Part shown: piece after piece, positions 10,934 through 21,152 of the stretch
How the letters are laid out: each line of letters opens with the position of its first letter
How positions within the stretch are numbered: the first letter of the stretch is position 1
Assembly (NCBI GenBank): GCA_963170055.1
Contig: CAUJGJ010000444.1
Location: 6,985,618 to 7,049,617 of the forward strand
Reading direction: 5' to 3'
DNA: 64,000 nucleotides
Source: Halisarca cf. caerulea
Taxonomy: Eukaryota > Porifera > Demospongiae > Chondrillida > Halisarcidae
Made by a program: the position numbers and the translations under genes
The notes under the pieces: generated by a model
What the model saw: the letters and a program-made list of their open reading frames with translations, nothing else
Databases searched by the model: none
What the model was told of the DNA's origin: nothing

Positions 10934-12056
10934 ATGGGTCGAAAGAGAAGAGAGAACCAAAAGAAGCAACTTCAACGACTAAGGACAGAACTCCGAAATG
11001 CTTTGGAGACAAATGCACAGAAGCAAGAGAAGTAAGAGTTTTGTATGTTTTCTTTAAAATTGATATCTGGTAATTGCATTCCACTTCATGCCTGCATGTA
11101 CTAGATATGAGCGTACTTTTAAAAACTACATGGTGTTTCTTGTTACCAGGACACCCTATTTAGACAGGATGCACAATGCCTCAGAGAAAACAGAAATAAA
11201 ATTAAAGAACAGGAAACGAAGGCCAACACCATATAGAAAACACGCAAAGCGCATGATCGGGGTCACTCCACGAAGAAGTATGCACATGGATGTGAATGTT
11301 ACACACATTCCTGAAGAGCAATTACAAACAAATGGGAACAAAAGCATGCAAGAGCTGGGAGAAGGCACATTCGGTCATTGTCAAGTCAAAATGTACAAGG
11401 GGTATGCAGTATGTGCTAAATACATGAAAGACAGTGTGCTGGAGCATCATCTGGTAGCTGAAGCTAGGATTTTGGCAGTAGTGGGTGGGCATAGGCACAT
11501 TCCTCATTGTTTTGGGGTATGCCTGGCAGAGAGGGCTCTGATAATGTCATTGCACACTGTAGATGGAGCTCCTTTAAACTATGACCAAGCTCTAGATAAG
11601 AAGGGCTTTTCAGCTAAGGACTTCCTTAGACTGCTCATAGAAATTGGAGAAGCACTAAAGCATATCCATGAGCAAAAAATACTGCACAATGACATCAAGT
11701 TGAATAATGTAACATTGGGCAAGGTAGAAGGTGGAGTGGTACATGCACACTTGGTTGACTTTGGAAAAGCTTGCTATTCCGAGTCAGGAAAAAGGTACAT
11801 CTTATCTAAGGCAGAAATTGCTACATATAAGAAGCACTACCCTCAAGTTGCCCCAGATTTACGCGATGGACTGGTGCAACAAAGCCAAAAGAGTGACGTT
11901 TATGCATTTGGGCGCATTGTCAAAGTGGTTGTTCAAAGGAAACTATCACGTGAGGCACCCCTGTATGATCAGGTCATCAGTGCAAGCATGCGGTATGATG
12001 CAGCTGAAAGACCAGACATCAATACTGTGCTCACTTTCCTAAGGAAAAAGATTTGA
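10934..12056 (+). CDS. Protein-kinase-like protein, two exons (10934..11031, 11150..12056)
   Basis: Exon 1 starts at GCCATGG and ends at a GTAAGA donor; exon 2 follows a TTACCAG acceptor. The split codon AA|G keeps the frame, giving about 334 residues. Exon 1 encodes a basic Gln/Arg-rich helix (MGRKRRENQKKQLQRLRTEL). The kinase fold spans about residues 100 to 330: GEGTFG nucleotide loop (103..108), VCAK with the ATP lysine (about 123), a helix-C glutamate (about 137), catalytic loop HNDIKLNN (212..219), DFG (236..238), VAPDL in place of APE, and SDVYAFG (281..287). The Asp and Asn of the catalytic loop are present. The usual HRD arginine is Asn, so it is probably active but not regulated in the classical RD way. 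It sits inside the CACTA termini upstream of the transposase, on the same strand. The substrate is unknown. The frame is intact, which argues against a passive passenger. Confidence 0.85.
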
Positions 12057-12190
12057 GATTGAGAGTGTTTGAACAAGGTGTACATTCATTATTAATTATA
12101 GAAAGTTGAGACATCAGTGTGGTATTTTTTTCATTGATTGCACATGTAATAGAATTAATTTTGTATAAATTCATGACTGGACACAATGCA

Positions 12191-12990
12191 TGTGTTACGG
12201 GTTGGCCGCTACATGCTGTAGTGTGCCGACTGGATACAGACGTGTTACGGGTTGGCCACTACATGCTGTAGTGTGACGACTGGACACAGACATGTTACGG
12301 GTTGGCCACTAGATGCTGTAGTGTGACTGTTACGGGTTGGCCACTAGATGCTGTAGTGTGACGACTGGACACAGATGTGTTACGGGTTGGCCACTACATG
12401 CTGTAGTGTGACGACTGGACACAGATGTGTTACAGGTTGGCCGCTGCATGCTGTAGTGTGACGACTGGACACAGACGTGTTACGGGTTGGCCACTACATG
12501 CTGTAGTGTGACGACTGGACACAGACATGTTACGGGTTGGCCACTAGATGCTGTAGTGTGACTGTTACGGGTTGGCCACTAGATGCTGTAGTGTGACGAC
12601 TGGACACAGATGTGATACGGGTTGGCCGCTGCATGCTGTAGTGTGACGACTGGACACAGATGTGTTACGGGTTGGCCGCTACATGCTGTAGTGTGACGAC
12701 TGGACACAGATGTGTTACGGGTTGGCCACTACATGCTGTAGTGTGACGACTGGACACAGATGTGTTACGGGTTGGCCGCTACACGCTGTAGTGTGACGAC
12801 TGGACACAGATGTGTTACGGGTTGGCCGCTACATGCTGTAGTGTGACGACTGGACACAGATGTGTTACAGGTTGGCCGCTACATGCTGTAGTGTGACAAC
12901 TGGACACAGACGTGTTACAGGTTGGCCGCTACATGCTGTAGTGTGACGACTGGACTCAGATGCATGTGTTATGGGTTGGCCACTGTTGCT
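12191..12990. repeat. 50-bp minisatellite array 1, about 16 units with higher-order structure
   Basis: Exact 50-base periodicity of a unit containing TGTTACGGGTTGGCC and CTGTAGTGTGACGACTGG. Two units (from about 12293 and 12528) are shortened to 35 bases by the same deletion and lie 235 bases apart. A multi-unit block was therefore duplicated after the deletion arose. The array begins about 135 bases after the kinase stop codon. Confidence 0.95.
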
Positions 12991-13589
12991 CTATTCCATT
13001 CAGACTATAATATGTATTAACTCCAGTTCTGTATGCATGCATGGGTAGCTACCAACTTCCAGTAATCAAATTAGAGAGGCTAGCTAGGTGGTCTGCTTCC
13101 CAAAGACTGGGTTGGGCTTAGCTAAGGTGTTAGGTCCCAGGAGAATCAGGGAGCTTCTTCAAATTAACAGTATTATAGGGGAACAAGCTACATAGTATAT
13201 GTAATAGATTCTATATAATAACCAACTTTCTGTATTATGCTATAAGGCTTGAATGTAGACTTTATATTATGAGACAAATTTTGAGAGTAGACACCTGAAC
13301 TGCATGCAAGGTACCTCCAGGCAGAATGATGAATCTACTTGATTCTGACATAATGAAAATGAAGTCACATACAGGCTAGTGACCTGGAAGCCTACACAAG
13401 TCCATAATAATATACAATGAGGCTTCACTCCTGAATCCTTCAGGCTCCACTTCTGAGGCAATATTGAAATGTTGAATTGAAGGTTAGGGATGGGTACTTA
13501 TTAAGATATGGCATATTGCTTCAAGTTGAAATTTTTGTTTACTTGATCCACACCTTAGGCACACTACATTGGAGATGAAATTTGAATGA
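12991..13589. repeat. Spacer between arrays, partly duplicated after array 2
   Basis: The stretch from about 13047 (CTTCCAGTAATCAAATTAGA, then AGGCTAGCTAGGTGGTCT and TTAGGTCCCAGGAGAATCAG) recurs from about 13920. The array plus its flank were therefore duplicated as one unit of roughly 900 bases. No coding sequence was seen. Confidence 0.8.
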
Positions 13590-14060
13590 ACTCACTGTAG
13601 TGTAATGACTGGACATGTGCACAGACGTGTTACGAGTTGGCCGCTGCATGCTGTAGTGTGACAACTGGACACAGATGTGTTACGGGTTGGCCGCTGCATG
13701 CTGTAGTGTGACGACTGGACACAGACAAGTTACGGGTTGGCCGCTGCATGCTGTAGTGTGACGACTGGACACAGACGTGTTACAGGTTGGCCACTACATG
13801 CTGTAGTGTGACGACTGGACTCAGATGTGTTATGGGTTGGCCGCTGCATGCTGTAGTGTGATGACTGGACACACATGCATGTGTTATGGGTTGGCCACTG
13901 GTTACATGGGTAACTGCCAATTTCCAGTAATCAAATTGGAGAGGCTAGCTAGGTGGTCTATTTCCCAAAGACTGGGTTGGACTTAGCTAAGGTGTTAGGT
14001 CCCAGGAGAATCAGGGAGCTTAGAATCTTAATTCAAATTAACTGTATTATAGGGAAACAA
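13590..14060. repeat. 50-bp minisatellite array 2 (about 6 units) and duplicated flank
   Basis: The same 50-base unit as array 1, from about 13590 to 13905, followed by the second copy of the flank to about 14060. It lies 270 bases before the transposase start codon, so it sits where the transposase promoter should be. Bases 14060..14330 hold no other feature. Confidence 0.9.
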
Positions 14061-14330
14061 ACTGCACTGCATGTAGTAGTTTCTCCATTGTATCCAACAT
14101 TCTATACTATTCCACCATAGTACTCAACTAGGTTTTATATTGTGGGATATAAAGTGCAATGATTGCATGCACAAGGACCTCCAGGAATAAGATGAATCTA
14201 CTTAAACTGGGCACTTGCAATTGCACTAAATAAAGAAATAAGCTAAGGATCATATAAAAGTGCAAGGAGCTAGTGAATTCTAGCTGTATTTCACCATAGA
14301 GGTAGTCTTGGTAATCTATGTACATCTATA

Positions 14331-17300
14331 ATGCTACCCAAAAAGCGTCTTCATTATTGTGGGCACTGCAGTAGACACCTCAGTCACAGCGCATTCTGGG
14401 AACACCGTTGTAAGTACTTCAACAGCACCACCAGGGAGTGGATCCAGAGCAACAATACTTCAGAAGTGATACCTCCTCCCTTTGTGCCCAGTACCTTCAT
14501 TTCACAGCAAAATACTAGTGGAAACATACAGGATGAAGAAACTATGCCAGGTATATTGGTTTGTAAAGTAGGGGATATTTTGTTGTACTACAACTATTAG
14601 TAAACATTTTCATAGGCAAAGCAGACACACACTTGGTCTATCATTAATTGCAGTGTAATTAAATCAATTCACGATCAAGCAGTTCCAACTCATCATCTTA
14701 CATATACAGTTCTGAAGATTCACTTGACCAAGAAGAGCTTTGGAGTAGTTACAATGTGCAGAGTGATGTAGAATTGGAAAGCCCCATGAACTCAGATCTG
14801 GAGGTACATACATACTTCAAGGCTAAATACATATACGAATGATTAATGTACTGTCATGCTTAACAATATTAATATTATAGGAATTTATTACAATCACATA
14901 ATTATAGGAATCTGACTTAGAGACTGCAAGTGATACTGAGGACAAGCTTCCCTACAAGTATGAACGGTGCTTACAAAGTTACAGCATTTTTATGGCTGCA
15001 ACACAAGCTCATTACTCACTATCAGCAAGTTGTATGCAGACTCTTTTGTCCATCAATGGAAAATACCTTAAAATGTTGGCTAAGCTGTCAGAACACGACA
15101 TGCTACAAAAAGTGGCCACACAGCACCCATCAAATGCAAAAAGAATGTGTGTGCTAGCCGATATTAATTGTGATACTTATACAACGTATGCAGTATGTCC
15201 AGACTGCAATGTAATCTACAGTGAACAATTTCTGGAAAAAGCTAACCAAGTATGTTTTATATTTGCCTTGAGTATCCTCAAATAACATATGTATCACTAT
15301 ACATTCTCCCTTTTACACAGCCCACTGTGAAATGCTCAAATGTGCCATATCCACAACACCCTCAGCAATCACGAAGGGGAGCTTGTGATGCTGTTGTAGC
15401 ATCATCCAAACCATCCCCAAGTGGGACAATGTTATTAAAACCAGTTCTTACATATGTATATCATTCAATCTCAGCTTCCTTGGCAAGGGTATTACCAAGA
15501 ATGTGTTCACAAATTTTACCAATGGATAACACTGGCGAAGCAACTCATCTGTTTGACATTACAGATGGCAAAGCCATCAAATCTCAGGTATGTACATAAT
15601 AACTATACAAACTTAAAAGAGACATTATCATGATGTTAGAAATGGTGAAGACCTCATGTACATAGATACTGTATGCGCTTTAGTTTTCGTGGGGTGTATA
15701 TTTCGTGGATTTTGTCTTTTAGCGATTTTTGCATTTTAATATTCGCGGACGGCCATGTTTTGCCATTGCACAAGAGCCCGATCTAAATTTTCGTGGGTCT
15801 AAACTTCGCAGATGGCTTCCAATCCGCGAATACCGCGAATATTAAACCACGCGAAAATTAAAGCATATACGGTAGTGAATTGCTCACTTGTTATTTATAC
15901 TCATTTGTCACTGCTGCACATCCAAGTTCTCCAGCATGCACTAACAGTAACTCTCCAATCAATTTGCCGTTACCATTCCAGTATGACCCTACACTGTTGT
16001 TTTGTATATTAGACAGAATTGTATGTGCAGAATATCTGTAATTATACTATTTACTATACTATTACTACAGTATTTACGCTGTAAAAGAATTACTTTAATT
16101 TTTGCTTGCTATTAGGTGAAGTCTCTACCTGATATTCCAGATGTTGCTGGTAGTTATGAAAAAGTTATCATTAGCTTCATCCTGAATGTTGATTGGTTTC
16201 AACCCTACAAGCATACCCACCATTCTGTTGGAGTAGTATATCTATCCATCAATAATTTACCACGGCACTTACGGTATAAGCCCAGTAACATTTTACTCAC
16301 AGGAATTATACCTGGCCCTCATGAACCAAAAGATTTAAACCCTTTCATGGCCCCAATAGTAGAAGAGCTGAAAGAATTTCGAATAGGACAAGTTGTTGAC
16401 AGATTTATCGTACAAGCATTTCTCACGTGCACTGCCAATGACAATCCTGCAGCACGTAGACTTAGCGGTTTTTCTTCATTCTGTTCCTACAATGGCTGCT
16501 ATAAATGCAATAAAGTTTTCCCCAGCAATGGCTTTGGAAAAGGTATGGATTACTCAGGTTATGACATTTCAAACTGGGAACCCAGGACTAAAGAGGCTGT
16601 TTTGGAGTGTGCTGATAGATATCTTCAGGTACGAAATGTGAGCGTTGTGATTTTAGTTTTCTTTCCTATGTGTGACTTGATAGACAGTCTCACACTGCAT
16701 GGCCTATCATAAATATTTCTTCTGTGAACAGTTAGAATAGTCAATTTTGCGAGTAAGTGCAACTACACTTGTACCTGTACTGTATATATAGCACTAAAAC
16801 TATATACAGTGGAACACTCTTAATAGCATACCCCTTAGAATGACAAAAAAAGTATTCCTATATCCTTAGGCTAAATTTTTCATTATTCAAAATGAAATGT
16901 ATTGGCATTATATACAATTGGTAACAATATTCCTTTATCCACAATATTCCTGTAAGTGCTATACTATTAACAGTGTTTCACTGTATTGTACACATAATGT
17001 GTATACTACATGTCACGAATCTTGTCTCCTCTCATTATGTAGAAACAATATTCCTTTATCCACAATATTCCTGTAAGTGCTATACTATTAACAGTGTTTC
17101 ACTGTATTGTACACATAATGTGTATACTACATGTCACGAATCTTGTCTCCTCTCATTACGTCATACAGGCTAAAACGCCAGCTGAGAGAAAGCAGATTGT
17201 CCGTAATACTGGCTGTCGGTATTCAGTACTAAACTCCCGAAGCCTACCAGGTTTTGACCCAATAGAAGATACAATCATTGATCCTATGCATACCCTCTTT

Positions 17301-18566
17301 CTTGGAATAGCCAAGAAAACAACGCATCTTTGGATTGAAGAGGACACAATTACTGCAGCACAATACAATAACATACAAAAGATTCTGAATTCAATTCATG
17401 TTCCACGGGGTATTACACGTATTCCATCTAAAATATCCAGTGGTTTTAGCAACCTAACAGCTGACCAGTGGAAAATATGGACTACATTATATTCTACTTA
17501 CTGTCTTCATGCCATTTTACCTACTGAACAAATGGATATGTATGTGAAGTTTGTGAAAGCCTGCTGTTTAATGTGTAGTAAGGTGATAACAGAAGACCTC
17601 TGCCAGGAAGCCACTCAGCACATGGTGGACTACTGCACACAATTTCAGTCCCTCTTTGGATCGTCAGCTTGTGTTCCGAACATGCACTTTGCGTGCCACA
17701 TACCTGATTGTTTACGTAGATTCGGACCTGCCCAAGGATTCTGGCTATTTAGCTTTGAACGGTACAATGGGATCCTTGGAGAAGCACAGCTTAATCATAA
17801 GAACATCACAGTGCAACTAATGCGCCATTTTCTGAGGATATCCGAGACAGAGGAGAAGACTGAGAACATCCCAAATGACATCCAGGAGGTAATTAATTTA
17901 GAGAGTACACCACTATACAAAAATAAACGTATTTCAAATAGTGTTCAGGCATCGTTGAACCCAGTAGGCATCACCAAAAATCGATACTATCTTCAAATTG
18001 GATTGACGCGGCATATAACAGATTTTTGTGACTCCAAGTACAATTCTTTGCTAAGAAACCCAGTCCAATCTTTCCTCCATGACCAAGAATTACGCCAGAT
18101 AGAGCAACTCATTGCCAACATTTCTTCTCATAGTGATGTAAAAGTAGCAAAGGAATGCTCAATTTCAAAGAGATGCACGTATGGTGAGATAACTTATGAT
18201 AGCTGTGAGAGTGATAGCAAATGTTGTTATTTCTATTCAATTCATGATCACCAAGGAGTTTCAGTCGGGAAATCAATCGAGTTTATCCAGATAACAGTAA
18301 TATTGGATTGCCATGTGACAATAACCATATCCAGAGTGCACTGGCTTAGGAAATTCAGCGGTTCCCAGTTACCCTTCCCTTGGGCAATTTTTCATAACAC
18401 GGATACAGATTCCAGTAGCAGCTTCATACCCATGTCGCTTATTCTTTCTCGTGCTGCCCATAAAGAATTACCAGATCATGATTTTCAACCCAATTTAATT
18501 GCCATAGCACCAGTTGATTCTATTGCTGATGAAAGTATTCTGCGATGTTTGAATTTTTTCCGTTGA
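14331..18566 (+). CDS. Plavaka/tnp2-type CACTA transposase, six exons
   Basis: Exons by eye: 14331..14550, about 14683..14803, 14908..15249, 15321..15587, 16116..16628 and 17169..18566, roughly 950 residues. The phase-0 junctions from exon 2 to exon 6 all fit; I could not match the phase of the exon 1/2 junction. Exon 1 encodes a Cys/His zinc-finger-like N-terminus (CGHCSRHLSHSAFWEHRCKYF) of the kind found in this family. Exon 4 ends DITDGKAIKSQ, matching the family's DIYDGxxW block. Exon 5 has VDWFQPYKHTHHSVGVVYLS, NNLPRHLRY and GIIPGPHEPKD. Exon 6 has DPMHTLFLGIAKK, which holds a conserved acidic residue and the MHxLFLG signature of tnp2 transposases. The protein should cut at the CACTG termini and join the element into a 3-bp target. 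No internal stops were seen in exons 3 to 6. Fragments of exon 4 recur at 39480..39900 and 43245..43400. Confidence 0.85.
15667..15874. mobile_element. Small MITE in transposase intron 4
   Basis: The ends are imperfect inverted repeats: TACTGTATGCGCTTTAGTTTTCG on the left (23 bases with few mismatches) and CGCGAAAATTAAAGCATATACGGTA, in part, on the right. The interior has clustered TTCGTGG/TTCGCGGA and CCGCGAA motifs. It lies wholly within the intron between exons 4 and 5, so splicing can remove it. Confidence 0.65.
16917..17160. repeat. 121-bp tandem duplication in transposase intron 5
   Basis: ATTCCTTTATCCACAATATT and the following sequence, including CATGTCACGAATCTTGTC, occur at 16929 and again at 17050 with almost no differences. 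The second copy runs up to the exon 6 acceptor at 17168, so it is recent. Both copies contain identical short ORFs that should not be read as exons. Confidence 0.9.
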
Positions 18567-18942
18567 TTCCAGAATCAGATACATAATATGTAACTGAGAT
18601 TTGTGTACTGTTTATTGACATACGTACATTTTCTTTCATTATTATCCTTTATATAAACATTTACACAATTTACCAGAGAGTATGTAGTACATCACGTTGT
18701 AAGTTTTGTATTAAGTTCTTGTGACAATTGAAATCATGTTTTATATCCAGCAGTGAAAATTCTACCACCATTACGTAATTGCATGGTGATGGCAAAGAGA
18801 ACTTTCTGTGCTTTCAAACATGCATATAATATACCTCTGCATACGTGCACACATAGTTATTGCACATTCTATACAAATATTGCACATAATATGCATACAC
18901 CAGGACACTATTACAGCATACATAAATTAATACGTAAAGTGT

Positions 18943-20763
18943 ATGTCATATAATAGTATAAATTTAGTGTGGGTAAGTACGTTCATATATAACCCTACGA
19001 TGGATCACATGACCCAACAAGAATTCCATTGGCCAATAATGTTTGTGGGCAGAAAAGGAGGGAAGTTTAAGCTCCACCCATAATGGAGGGAAATTTGAAC
19101 TCCGCCCACATCTATCTTTCAACGGGGAGGATAGATCAGCAGTCTCTAGAGTTTAGATCCTAGGCCTATTGAGCACCCCTATACAGTTAGGCATGATGTC
19201 TAATGCTTTTTTTAGAGAAGGACTCAGCAGGAGTACTACTTTACCAAGGAAAGAAAAATACAGGAACAAGAAACAGCTCAAAAAAAAGCCCTACAGCAAA
19301 TCAAGCAACAAGCTTCTGATGTAAGAGAAATAAAGTTTCAACAAACAGAAACAGTGAAACAGTTGAGGCACGAAATTGAGAAACAAACGTCTAAAAATGA
19401 AGAGTTAACAAGGAAGCTTGACGACATAACTAATAACCTGTCAGGAAAAAAAAATACGGCTGTGAAGAAACGTTTACCAGCAAACATAAGTGTGAGTTAA
19501 TAAATACCATGTACTTAGCGCACTACCAGATACCAACAGTTACAACATATGTATGTACACATACTATACACAATATTATTCAAGTCCTACTACATTACAT
19601 CCATGTAGAAGAAGGCAAAGCAAATCCATTCAAGTTTGGATGAGAGTAGACAATTCAAAGCCGATGAAATGTATTAAGTTTACATTCACATGTTCATGCA
19701 CTGTATATACAGTACCCGGAATTAAAGTTAAAACTTTCCATACAGAATCACAAGTACACACAACTCAAGTACAAGGGAACAACTTGAATCTGTGCTTACG
19801 GAGACATGTACCCAAAACTCAAGTGAAGAAATCAAAAGTACAATAGAAAGAATATACAAAGTCTTGCCTTCACCTTTACTTGCATGTTTACGTATAACTT
19901 CCTTGACCACATATTCAGGGTCAGTTACATGCCTGTATCAGAATATTCGGCGAAATCATCGAGAAGCTAAGGCTGACTGGAGTGAGCATAAAGAACAACA
20001 GGCAAAGAGGAGGAGGGTCCGATCTAGACAAAACAGAGTAAGCCCGCAATTAATTAAGGTTACAGTGAATGATAATTCTTCCAAAACTACAATTCATTCA
20101 ATGTGACATGTAGAAATACACTAGGCGATCAAAGCATGTCCTTTCTGAAGAGAAGGATCTGTGGATTCCCCTTAAGGTCACTGACATGAGTGAGGAATCC
20201 ACAGATAGCGAGGACAATGGATTTACAGTGCACAAACCTGAATATCGATCTGAAGGTAAGTATACACATTATTATAATATGGATATACACAAAAAGTTGT
20301 CAAAGTATATATGACCCAAAACTATGCCCATATTTCTCTTTTGTAGATCTCAGTAAATTCCTAGAATACCTTGACAAGAGAGCTATTCTAATTCCAACAG
20401 GGGTAAATCTCATGCTAAAGTGCCTAGACGGCTAGGAGATCCTCAAAACGGTAGCCCTCCTCACCATTTGGCTGATATGCAGTGGATGTTGTGCTATGGT
20501 AAGCTACAAAAATATTACAGCTCATATTCTTTCGACTTTATGTTATATATCTACTTCACATAGACACCACTGAACCAGTAAGGACTTGCAGTCCACTAGA
20601 ATTCAGTGTGCCTGATACTTCTGCTCAGGACTTTGAGGACTCTGAGACAACAAGGCAAAATGTCCTTCAGCCACTCCACTTTGAGACAGATAACGAAGAC
20701 TCAGAGACTTCATTGTCAGACTCTTCTCATATTGACATTGCTGCAGGTCTTAGGAATATTTAA
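18943..20763 (+). CDS. Coiled-coil protein with acidic tail, multi-exon (candidate TnpA-like protein)
   Basis: Likely exons: a possible first exon at 18943..18972 (MSYNSINLVW, donor GGTAAGT, phase 0); 19216..19491 (92 codons, strong coiled coil with KQLRHEIEKQTSKNEELTRK, donor GTGAGT); about 19776..20037 (a helix followed by the basic run QAKRRRVRSRQNR); about 20125..20255 (RSKHVLSEEKDLW, DMSEESTDSEDNGF); 20347..20498 (DLSKFLEYLDKR, then in a shifted frame SHAKVPRRLGDP); and 20564..20763 (very acidic, Ser/Asp/Glu-rich, ending LRNI and TAA). The last junctions agree in phase, but two earlier junctions do not and exon 20347..20498 needs a one-base shift. The gene may therefore be slightly damaged, or my exon borders may be wrong. 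Its place after the transposase inside the same TIRs resembles the two-protein layout of plant CACTA elements. That role is inference. Confidence 0.55.
18999..19125 (+). promoter_or_regulatory. Possible promoter or intronic regulatory block before the coiled-coil exons
   Basis: An ATTGGCCAAT box near 19028 is followed by a short duplication (GGAGGGAAGTTTAAGCTCCA and its near copy) ending in CCACCC/CCGCCC GC-box-like motifs, from about 19058 to 19110. If the proposed first exon is right, this is an internal element; otherwise it is the promoter. Confidence 0.35.
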
Positions 20764-20992
20764 CTCTAATACACGTTCTCTTTATAACTTTACTCCATTT
20801 TGTTACACATCATTGTTTTGTTTGCTTCCATGGCTACTTATTCAAATATGAATATTCAAATATATTCATGATCAGTATAATAATATTCATTAGGAGGCGG
20901 TACCTCATTTGAATCAAGGAGACTGACCTCAGGTCCAGGCTAAAGGTGTTAATATTAATGACATTCATAGTGGATTAGTTATGCATTGTTTG

Positions 20993-21152
20993 TAGTTTAC
21001 TCAGAGTTGGTAAATCTACTTGTCAGTTTACTCTATACTACTGCAATGGTAAATCTCTTGGTACATCATGGTATACTACAGTATACCTTAGAACTACTTA
21101 TAGTTTACTACACACTATACGGCAGTAAAACAGATCATATTTTGCAGTGATT
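20993..21152. repeat. Right subterminal repeats, TIR and TSD of the CACTA element
   Basis: GTTTACT and GGTAAATCT motifs recur several times between 20993 and 21110. The inverted terminal repeat follows (CAGTAAAACAGATCATATTT then TGCAGTG, ending at 21149), and then the ATT duplication at 21150..21152. Confidence 0.85.

Larger units (their letters stand above)
10196..21149 (+). mobile_element. Complete CACTA-superfamily (Plavaka-like) transposon with protein-kinase cargo
   Basis: The left end begins CACTGCAAAAT (10196) and the right end finishes ATTTTGCAGTG (21149). The inverted ends match over about 27 bases with 3 mismatches. ATT lies immediately outside both ends (10193..10195 and 21150..21152), a 3-bp target-site duplication as expected for CACTA elements. 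Inside, on one strand, are a kinase gene, two 50-bp minisatellites, a Plavaka/tnp2-type transposase and a coiled-coil protein gene. Termini, TSD length and transposase type agree with each other, which makes this a well-supported call. The mostly open frames suggest a young, possibly autonomous copy. Confidence 0.88.

Noticed and set aside
16973..17173. ORFs over the intron duplication, starting FHCIVHIMCILHVTN
   Set aside because: They come from the duplicated intron sequence and precede a good splice acceptor. The transposase frame begins at 17169.
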